Source: Saccharicrinis sp963675435 (lineage in GTDB: Bacteria; Bacteroidota; Bacteroidia; Bacteroidales; Marinilabiliaceae). Taken from it: DNA of 64,000 nucleotides. This document shows positions 28,222 through 36,500 of the stretch, piece after piece. The first letter of the stretch is position 1; every line of letters begins with the position of its first letter. Both the position numbers and the translations under genes were made by a program. The stretch covers positions 620,001 through 684,000 of the forward strand of contig OY776216.1 of the NCBI GenBank assembly GCA_963675435.1. The letters run 5' to 3'. The notes under the pieces are model-generated. The model was not told where the DNA came from. It saw nothing but the letters and a program-made list of their open reading frames with translations, and did not search any database.

Positions 28222-28526
28222 TTGAATAATAAATACCCACGAATTCATTTGTTGGCTGCTTTATGTGCGATTATTGCTGGTTTTATATTTGAAATATCAC
28301 CTGTTGAATGGATTGCAATTGTTATAGTAATTGGACTGGTATTTATTCTTGAAATCATTAATTCTTCTATTGAAAATATAGCCGACTTTATATCGTCCCA
28401 AAAAATCAGGTGATTAAAAAGATTAAAGATTTAGCGGCAGTAGCTGTTTTAGGAGGTGCAATTACTGCTTTTATTGTAGGGTGTTTTGTTTTTATTCCTA
28501 AAATTCGAATCATGTTTATTAAGTAG
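28222..28526 (+). pseudogene. dgkA: decayed diacylglycerol/undecaprenol kinase gene
   Basis: The first frame (28222-28413, from a TTG) reads RIHLLAALCAIIAGFIFEIS...EWIAIVIVIGLVFILEIINSSIENIADFIS, the middle of DgkA with the E-x2-N-x3-E active region. A second frame (from 28413 to the stop at 28526) continues with IKKIKDLAAVAVLGGAITAF and a final IPKI, the DgkA C-terminus. Adding one A to the six-A run at 28400-28405 joins them as S-Q-K-N-Q-V-I-K-K-I-K-D, in register with the family. The N-terminal 40 or so residues are missing: regulatory module A takes their place. Two lesions make a pseudogene likely; the frameshift alone could also be a sequencing error or slippage. Confidence 0.75.
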
Positions 28527-28567
28527 TTGAATTAGAGTATATTTATCTTATGATCAAAAAATATTAC

Positions 28568-28602
28568 ATAAAATGGCTTTGGAATTTCCAAAGCCATTTT
28601 GT
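28568..28602. terminator. bidirectional terminator
   Basis: A 13-bp perfect stem, AAAATGGCTTTGG (28570-28582) / CCAAAGCCATTTT (28588-28600), between the dgkA remnant and the convergent FG-GAP gene; T-rich on both strands. Confidence 0.85.
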
Positions 28603-28640
28603 ATTTATTGAATATTAAATTCAATTGTTTATCAATATGA

Positions 28641-30440
28641 TTACTGTTTAATTATTTTCACATTTTTACCATTGAAACATAAAATATAAATTCCTTTTGC
28701 AATACTTGAAATGTCAATACTGTTGCCATTACTCAAATCGTGGGTAAGGACTATTTTACCTGCAAAGTTGTAAAGTGTAGCTAATCCTTGTGTACCATCT
28801 ATATTAATGATATCGTTTGCAGGGTTAGGGTATACCTTAAGTTCATCTTTAGTTATATCTGTAATGCCTGTTGGTAATGTGATAGTTAAGGTGCCTGGTA
28901 TGTGCGAAAAATCGTAATTGCTATCTGAACCACCTGTCGCAGTAATCGCAAATGTTCCAACTGTGCTTGTGTTTGTTATCGAAACAGAAGCAGTTGGTGG
29001 TGTATCCAATTCATATTCTTCACTGTTTACAAATCCGCTATAGCTAATAGTAAATACAGGTAATACACCATTTTGTTCTATGGTTTGATTATCAGCAGTA
29101 GCGGTTAAAAGAGCTTTGTTTACAATTATACTTACCGTTTGTGTTGTACTTTTATATGTTTCGGTATCATCTGGAGTAAAAGTTGCTGTAATAGATTGCT
29201 CTCCTGCATTTAAAACAGTCTCTAATGCCGGTTCATATGTAAAAGTACCCTCAATGTCAGCGCTTGCATTTAATTGAGTAGCGCATAAAGCAGTACCATA
29301 GGTGATATTGCTTGGATTTTCCCATGAGATATTATATTTACCTGTTATATTTTCAAAAGCAATTTGTGTTTCACTGGAGGCACTTCCTGTTTGGAAGACA
29401 TCAGTATCACCGTCACCGTCCAGGTCTGCAAGGAAGGTTAGCAAACTGGTTGACATATTTTCTAAAGGAAGTTTAGATGTGTTTATTATTCCATTTGAGA
29501 AAGATCCATTTCCTTCGTTTTCATAATAGGTACTGAATGTTCCGGTAGTAGAAAATATGAAAAAGTCATCGTCGCCGTCGTTATCTATGTCTGCAACCGC
29601 AATTTGGGAGTAGGAAGGGTCGTAATTAGTAGGAAGAGTAAAAGGTGAGGAGCCGGAATTTCTTAGTGTACCATTATCGTTCTCTAGCACTATTGTAGCA
29701 AATTCACCCCAAGTCACAGCAATCGTGATTACGTCTAAGTCTCCATCTTCATCCACATCCATAAACTTTGCGCCTGTATACTGATAGGAATAACTTCCGG
29801 AGGAATAGGTGAAAATTCCATCTGCCGAATTTTGCTTATAGAAATACAAAAATCCACTTCCATCGTTTTCTCTTAAAAGAATTTCCGGGTAACCGTCGTT
29901 GTCATAATCAGCAATATCTATAAAAGCCAATTCGTGCGAACCGAAATTACTAAATATTTTGGAATCTATATTTTCAACATAATCCCCATCTACGTTTTCC
30001 ATAAAGGCAATACCACCGTATACACCCGCATCATCATCGTTGTACAAAACAGCAGCATCCAAATCGTCATCCCCGTCTAAATCGGCAAAGGCAACATCAA
30101 CGATAGTATAAGTATCCCTTCCGTTTATAGTTGTAAAAGAAAGCGGACTGTCAGCCCATGTATCAAATTTAGGGGTTGCTGCTTGTGCAGTCCCGGCTAT
30201 AAGGGCAAAGCAAATTGTTGCTCCTGCCAGCTTTAATGCATACGAAGGGTTGAAAGTTGAAAGCTTTTGATAGTAATTACGGAGTTTGGTTAGTAAACGG
30301 TTCTGGCGTTTTGTGCTATACTCCTCCGATAAGCCTGTTTTAAATAATAATTCTACTCTTTTTAGCAGATTTTTAAATTTAACTACTAAGGAATAATAGT
30401 TGTCAGATGTTTTTGTAAAGTGTAAAATTCTTTTTTTCAT
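28641..30440 (-). CDS. FG-GAP/VCBS-repeat secreted protein with T9SS sorting domain
   Basis: The 599-residue protein has an unusually long N-terminal region before its signal core (hydrophobic stretch about 68-84, cut near AGTAQA). Residues about 95-370 hold FG-GAP-type repeats with calcium-loop motifs such as DLDGDDDLDA, DIDNDGDDD and DLDGDGDTD, suggesting a beta-propeller. An MBG-type domain (ITYGTALCATQLNA, about 375-450) and another Ig-like domain follow, and the protein ends with a type A T9SS domain (VYPNPANDIINIDG to VKIIKQ). It is probably surface-exposed. It follows the GT41 glycosyltransferase gene by 116 bp and may share its transcript. Confidence 0.88.
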   Translation of the reverse strand: MKKRILHFTKTSDNYYSLVVKFKNLLKRVELLFKTGLSEEYSTKRQNRLLTKLRNYYQKLSTFNPSYALKLAGATICFALIAGTAQAATPKFDTWADSPLSFTTINGRDTYTIVDVAFADLDGDDDLDAAVLYNDDDAGVYGGIAFMENVDGDYVENIDSKIFSNFGSHELAFIDIADYDNDGYPEILLRENDGSGFLYFYKQNSADGIFTYSSGSYSYQYTGAKFMDVDEDGDLDVITIAVTWGEFATIVLENDNGTLRNSGSSPFTLPTNYDPSYSQIAVADIDNDGDDDFFIFSTTGTFSTYYENEGNGSFSNGIINTSKLPLENMSTSLLTFLADLDGDGDTDVFQTGSASSETQIAFENITGKYNISWENPSNITYGTALCATQLNASADIEGTFTYEPALETVLNAGEQSITATFTPDDTETYKSTTQTVSIIVNKALLTATADNQTIEQNGVLPVFTISYSGFVNSEEYELDTPPTASVSITNTSTVGTFAITATGGSDSNYDFSHIPGTLTITLPTGITDITKDELKVYPNPANDIINIDGTQGLATLYNFAGKIVLTHDLSNGNSIDISSIAKGIYILCFNGKNVKIIKQ

Positions 30441-30556
30441 GTGTTTATAATTTATTTTTTAGGCCACATGGAACTCGCCAATCTTAATCATTTCCCTGTG
30501 AGAGAAAGTCCTCTCATGGCTCGTTTCATTTGTTTAAATCAATTGAGTTTTAAAAA

Positions 30557-32779
30557 TTATTTTGTTTGTGGTTCTTTTTCAATAGTAATATCGGAGGGCT
30601 TACATGCGTTTTTGTATGTATGCCATATTGACTTATAGCCTTTTTCGATATATGATACATTGAGTGGCAGGTTAAAATGGGGTATTTCTTCTTTGTTTTG
30701 TGTGAGTTTTCTTTTTAACAGATTTAGCTTTTCTGGGGCAAGGGCTAATCCTATTCCCTTATCCCGGTATTCTTCCAATGTTTCACAAATAGTCTCAGTT
30801 AACCCGGCTGCACGACATACTGATGCTCCCTGACGATTGGCATTGGTATCTCCTTTTACTGTTAGCACCGGAAGTCCCGACATAAGAGCATGGGATCCGG
30901 AAGAACAGGAGGAATAATATTGTGTATCCAAAAAGAGATCACAGATCTGCATACGGCTAAGATGATCGTGAATAGGAAGTGGCTCTGCAAATAGAATCCT
31001 TGCAGGATCGATGCCTGATTTTTGCGCTTCCTTTTTGATGTTTTTCTCAAATGTTGGGTTCTGGTTGGTCATTAGCCACAAAACACTATTCTCTACTTGT
31101 TTAAGGATTTCCATCCATATGGCAAATAGTTCAGGGTTGTATTTATACGGACTGCAGAAGGAGCAAAACAGGAAGGTGTTTTTTTCTATACCCAGATCCT
31201 GACGAAATATTTTATTTTCAGAAGGCTCAATAGGTGAGCAGATAAAACCGTAGGGCAGATACAGGATGCTTTCGGTGTAGTATTTTCTGTTCACCTGGTC
31301 AATAAGTATATCATCCGAAATAAAGTAATCTACTTGTGGCATGGCTGTTGTATCAGGCTGACCAAACATAAGAATTTGAATGGGAGCGGGCTTTATAGCG
31401 AGGATTTCCGGTTTGGTAAAACGGGTGTAGCCTCCAAAGTCAACCAGAATATCAATCTCTTGCTCGTAAATAAATTGAGCTGCCTTTTTAGGCGTTAGTT
31501 TACCGAGATCGAAATAATGATCCACCCCGGAGCGGATGGTTTCGTTGAACTGGTCTTTTATATCTGTAGGATATACTGAAAATGCATATACTTCAAACTC
31601 TTCTCGATTGTGATGTTTAAACATCTGGTAAACGCTCATACCTAGGGCGTGAGATTTAAAGTCGGGAGACATATACCCGATCCGTATTTTGGAATGCGTA
31701 CGTTTTTCGAAGGAATAAGCATTTGTATCGATTAACTTATAGCGGTTACTCATGCTCTGCATTAAACGATATTGCAATTCGTTATGAATATTGTAATAAT
31801 GCATATTAAAGGGAGAACAAACAATTTGTTTATTAGCTGCCAGATCAGTATTTAAAAAGCGGATCAGATTATCACGCATTATGTCCCGTTCTTTCCAGTC
31901 TGCCAGGTTGTTTTTGCACTGCGCCAATTCGCATAAAGCCTCTGTGTGATGCGAATTTTGTTGTAGTACCTTTTCAAAAAACAGCTTTGCTTTGGAGAAG
32001 TCCCCATTTAAACTAAGGATGGCTCCTGCATTCATTAGTGCCAAGGTGTGTTTAGGATTCAGTTTTAGTACCTTCTCAAAACAGAAAAGTGCTTTTAGAA
32101 AGTTTGTATTCTTAAGGTGAATCATTCCCATTTCAAATAATATAGAAAAGTCTTTAGGGAGATATTTGTGCGCTTCTGAAAAATAATGTAAGGCCTTGCG
32201 AGGGTCTCCTTTTTGTAATTCTGCAAGAGCAATGTTTTTTAGAGTTAACCCTTGCGGTTTTATGGATATTGCTTTTTCCAGTTGTTCTATTCCCTGGTCT
32301 ATACGTTTTGTTTCAATATATAGGTTTCCCAGGTTGTTTAATGCAGATATAGATCTATGATTCATATCTATTAGTTGAATCAGAACATTTTCAGCCTCCG
32401 TGAATTGATGACGTAATTTCAGCAGGAGAGCTTTTTGTATATATGTCTTTTCATAACTTCTGTCGAGTTTGAAAGATGTGTTTATACATTTTTCTGCTTC
32501 CTCTAATCTTTTTAGGTTTCGTAGGGTTATTGCAAGTTCTGTGAGAATGATATTCTTCTGAGGATGAATATGTAAACACAGGAGTAAGATTTTTTTGGCC
32601 TCTGCAAACTGCCTGACTTTATTGTATATGTTTCCCATTAAATACAGACAGTCCGGTTGCTGTGGAATATGTGTTAAAACCGATTTGCATAATTGCAATG
32701 CTGCTTTGAGATCTCCTTGTTTAAGGAGTTCTTGTGCTTTGCTTATTGTATTTGTTGTTTCGATATCTAATTTTTTCAT
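30557..32779 (-). CDS. TPR-containing GT41 (OGT/SPINDLY-type) glycosyltransferase
   Basis: The 740-residue protein has about eight TPR units (residues 8-290) and a C-terminal GT41 domain (about 365-720). Conserved OGT features are present: SPDFKSHALG with H377 (the equivalent of the OGT loop histidine), DILVDFGGYT (443-452), FGQPDTTAMPQVDYFISDD (472-490), the KYNPELFAIW block with K546, and FLDTQYYSS...GLPVLTVKG near 616-643. There is no signal peptide, so it acts in the cytoplasm, transferring a sugar to protein Ser/Thr or Asn. It sits among three T9SS surface proteins, which suggests, but does not show, that they are its substrates; in the HMW1C case a GT41 enzyme modifies an adjacent adhesin. 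Confidence 0.88.
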   Translation of the reverse strand: MKKLDIETTNTISKAQELLKQGDLKAALQLCKSVLTHIPQQPDCLYLMGNIYNKVRQFAEAKKILLLCLHIHPQKNIILTELAITLRNLKRLEEAEKCINTSFKLDRSYEKTYIQKALLLKLRHQFTEAENVLIQLIDMNHRSISALNNLGNLYIETKRIDQGIEQLEKAISIKPQGLTLKNIALAELQKGDPRKALHYFSEAHKYLPKDFSILFEMGMIHLKNTNFLKALFCFEKVLKLNPKHTLALMNAGAILSLNGDFSKAKLFFEKVLQQNSHHTEALCELAQCKNNLADWKERDIMRDNLIRFLNTDLAANKQIVCSPFNMHYYNIHNELQYRLMQSMSNRYKLIDTNAYSFEKRTHSKIRIGYMSPDFKSHALGMSVYQMFKHHNREEFEVYAFSVYPTDIKDQFNETIRSGVDHYFDLGKLTPKKAAQFIYEQEIDILVDFGGYTRFTKPEILAIKPAPIQILMFGQPDTTAMPQVDYFISDDILIDQVNRKYYTESILYLPYGFICSPIEPSENKIFRQDLGIEKNTFLFCSFCSPYKYNPELFAIWMEILKQVENSVLWLMTNQNPTFEKNIKKEAQKSGIDPARILFAEPLPIHDHLSRMQICDLFLDTQYYSSCSSGSHALMSGLPVLTVKGDTNANRQGASVCRAAGLTETICETLEEYRDKGIGLALAPEKLNLLKRKLTQNKEEIPHFNLPLNVSYIEKGYKSIWHTYKNACKPSDITIEKEPQTK

Positions 32780-32980
32780 TTTTCAGGCACTAAATTTAGA
32801 GACATGACAACGTAATATCTCTATGTATTTATTGTTTGATTATATCATAGAGAAGTGTTGATATAAACATAAAATATGAGCTCAAGTACATATATTATGT
32901 ATAATAAAAAAGTGATTTGATGAAGACTGTTTTGATCATTTATGAATATGCAATATGTAAAGTGTTCGGATAACTGAGTG

Positions 32981-33012
32981 GATAGATCGTACAAAATTGT
33001 GTACGATATGTC
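32981..33012. promoter_or_regulatory. 32-bp palindrome upstream of the GT41 gene (copy C)
   Basis: Arms GATAGATCGTAC / GTACGATATGTC match at 10 of 12 bases, with core TCGTA-N10-TACGA. The same 32-bp layout occurs in modules A (28103-28134) and B (39602-39633). It lies about 200 bp upstream of the glycosyltransferase start. Likely a dimeric regulator's operator; which regulator is unknown. Confidence 0.55.
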
Positions 33013-33187
33013 TGTAATTTTCGACTTTTCGCATATTTTTACCCCTTTGATGTTAATAAAAGTAAATTGGAGTATGTTTGAACTTGAAATTTGATTGATT
33101 TGAAAAAGGGTTTTGTATTTGGTGGTATATAGTAAACAAAATAATATACAAAAGATGATTAAATTTACTTTTTTTATAAAGGATGTT

Positions 33188-33573
33188 GTCTGTAGAGGCG
33201 TCCATTTATGGCGCCTTATTAAGGCGATAGATGATTTACATAACGTATTTTTTGTCCACGAATTTTATTTAGTAGCTGCAAGAAAATTACTGAATTTCCG
33301 GTCTTTGATAAGAAAACATTAAAGACAAGGCTTTCGAAGTATTTGGCGTTTTCTTGCAAAGAATATTTACAGCTTCAAATAGAATACAGATTTTAAGGAT
33401 TGAACAGATTTATGGAGATCTTGAGATTAGTGATGATCATGTTTGATCAGTGGCATCAGTGTTCCATAAAAAAAAGACCTGACAGGTTTTTGAAAACCTG
33501 TCAGGTTTGGGAATCTAATGGTCTATCGACTTACTGGTCTAATATGACGCCATAAATGGACGTCTCTATCGAC
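33188..33573. repeat. 386-bp element bounded by 34-bp inverted repeats
   Basis: The ends, 33188-33221 and 33540-33573, are inverted copies with 29 of 34 bases paired, around the perfect 14-bp core GTCCATTTATGGCG / CGCCATAAATGGAC. Inside are a degenerate ACAGATTT-type repeat (33388-33414) and a perfect ACCTGACAGG hairpin (33477-33506). The right end contains the last codons and the TAG stop of the 1895-aa adhesin gene. An open plus-strand frame (33113-33322) crosses the left arm but looks random. Probably a degenerate non-autonomous mobile element; no target duplication was found. Confidence 0.55.
33477..33506 (-). terminator. REP-like hairpin ACCTGACAGG, likely terminator of the GLUG adhesin gene
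   Basis: A perfect 14-bp stem (ACCTGACAGGTTTT and its complement, two-base loop) of a repeat type common in Bacteroidota genomes. On the minus strand it is followed by a run of Ts (33468-33475 as A), 60 bp past the adhesin stop, so it can also act as a terminator. Confidence 0.7.
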
Positions 33574-36500
33574 TTATTATAATTTTTACATTATTACCAT
33601 TCACATTCAGGATATAAATACCTTTATCCAGGTTAGAGATATCAATGCTATTGCCATTGCTCAAATCATGGGTAAGGACTTTTTTACCGGAGATGTTGTA
33701 AAGAATTACCATACCTTCTGCTCCATCAATAAATATGATATCGCTTGCAGGGTTAGGGTATACCTTTAATGAATCCTCTGTTACGTCAGTAATACCTGTT
33801 GGTACGGTGATGGTTAAGGTTCCTGGTACGTATGAGAAATTGTAATTGGTATCTGAACCACCAGTAACGATAATGTCGTATGTTCCAACTGAGCTTGTGC
33901 TTGTAGCATTTGTGGTTGCAGTTGGAGGTGTTACGATATCCCCTTCATCATCGCTGTTTACAAAACCGCTATAGGTCACTGTAAAGTCAGGAAAATCTTC
34001 ACCTTGTTTCATGGATTTATTATCTGCAGTAACTGTTAATGTAGCTTTATTGACAGTTAATTCACCAGCATTATAAGTAACATTATAGTTGGATAAATCT
34101 GCATCATTGGCTAGAGTTGCATTAGATGGAGTAATTGCATAAGTACCAGTTGTCGATGTTGCTGTAGCTATTGTTGTTAAATCCACACTTGCTATGCTCT
34201 CACCATTAACTAAACCATCAGAAACATAAGAAAACTCAGGATTTGCTTCTCCATATGTTCGATTGGCATCAGTAGTAGTAATGCTCAAGGTAGCCTTATT
34301 CACAGTAATGGAAACACTTTCTGTAGTACTGGTATAATTGTCTTCATCCGTAGGCGTAAAAGTAACCTGCAAAGTCTGTGTACCGGTATCTAACACTGTT
34401 CCCGCTTCCTGCGAATAAGTAAAATGGCCCGCCACGTTAGCTGTGGCATTAAGCAGTGTCTCGCTTAAAGCAGTTCCGTAGGTAATATTTATTGGGGTTT
34501 CCCAGGTAATTACAGTAGCACTTTTAACAGTTATTTTTACATTTAACACTTCAGAGTTCAGAAATCCGTCGGTTACATATACCGGAACGGTTAATTCTCC
34601 ATAGTAATCTTTCTCGGGAGTAATGGTGTTTCCATTGACAGAATAGTGTTCGCCCGTTTGCACTATCAGACTGATTTCATCATTGGCATCAAAATCTATT
34701 ACATTCCCATTATCAGGACTTAGGGTTATAGACTGACCGCCGGCAATACTTAAATCATCGTCCACCTCTGTTAAAACCGGAGCTTCTTCAAGGTTTTGTA
34801 TATGCGGATAGGTATATCCTTCCTCTATCTCCCAAGTATCTGTAAAATCCCAGTTGCTAAATTGAGAAGCTATGCGCATTTCTTCAATGGTTAGACTTGA
34901 TGGGGATTCTGTATCGGAATTATTATTCGTTCCAATGCCTGTCGACAGACCGCTTTCTTCGGTGTTAAAGTAACATGCATTAAAAGTGCCGTATGCCGTA
35001 TTTACTCCAATTAAACCACCGGAAGCAGTAGTAGGTTGAACTTCTGCTGTAGAATAGGAATGATTTATGATTGACGAATTACGACCAACTAGACCTCCTA
35101 AGTATGTAGACCCATATACAGAGGCTGTGCTATAACAGTTTTCTATTGATCCCTCGTTCCAACCAACCAGACCTCCAGCATTACTGGAAGGTTTGGAAAT
35201 ATTTATTGTTCCGGTTGTATAGCAGTTGTTTACAGTTGAATTCTCTCCCAGTTCACCGATTAGTCCGCCAGAATAATAAGCACCAGTGACTGTACAGTTT
35301 ACTACTCCCAGGTGATCCACAGAACCCATATCCATATATCCAAATAATCCAGTGATATTATCCTGAGGTCTGTTTATATACAGATTCTTTATCACAAACC
35401 CGTTTCCGTGATAGTGGCCGGTAAAGAAAGTATCAATATTACCAATAGGAATAAAGCCAAGCGCTGTTCCGTCATCACTATTCCAGTTTTTAGTGTCTGT
35501 AGCATCAATATTAGCTGTTTGTTTAAAATGATAGCCTTCGTCAACATTATCGTAATCGTTGGGGTTGGCATCCCAATACGATGGTGTCTCAGACAAATAT
35601 TTTAAATCGGATAAAGAGGTAATCAGAAAAGGATCATCTTCTTTGCCACTTCCTTGCAGGTTAACCTGAAGAGTTGTTTTATACCATTGGTGATAGGCAG
35701 CAGCATCCACAGCATCCAGTTCAAGCGTAAAGACACCGGTTTCTACGGGAGCCCAGGTTAATATGGAGGTGTTGCTTATTACTGCTGCGTCTGGCTTTTG
35801 AATAAAATCTACCGATACATCCGTTTCATCCATAGGTATTATCTCGATGGAGACCTCTGTTGTTGTGTTGACACCAAACTGATTCTGAAAATTTTGCAAG
35901 ATAACCGGGGCATCAGCAACATTTTGTAAACGAGGAAAGGATATGCCTTCCGAAATTTCCCAATTTGAATCAAAATTCCAGTCGTAGGCTTTGAAACTAC
36001 CCCCTTGTTTCATGGCAGTTGTTGTCAGTGCGTTCAGGCTAATGGCAGAGGCAATAACGTTGTTATCTCCAATGCCTACTGTTTGTAGGGTGCTTTCACT
36101 GTTATAGAAACTGTTTCTTATGGTATAACTATTGTAACCCACAAATGCTCCGGTGTTGCTTGTTCCGGATACATAACCGGTGGAATAACATGTGTTTATT
36201 GGTCCGGCGTTGCCACCGGTGAAGCCCCCAATATATTGCTCACCGGTCACAGATCCTGTAGCATAACAATTCGTTACCTCACTTGAGGAAGAGACGATAC
36301 TTCCAACCAGACCTCCAATATGTTCATCGCCACTAACAGCCATATTCGAATAACAATACCTGATGTATCCACGATAGTGGAAACCCACCAGACCACCTGT
36401 GTAATTAGTTGCATTTATGTCACCGGAAGTATGGGAGTGAGCGATATTTCCACTATTGTGCCCGGTAAGTCCTCCAGTGTATCTATCCCCTTGAATGGTA

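Noticed and set aside
33113..33322. Plus-strand frame of 69 codons
   Set aside because: It crosses the left arm of a 34-bp inverted repeat, and composition and context do not support a gene. A disrupted older gene start (MIKFTFFIKD) is possible but not supportable.
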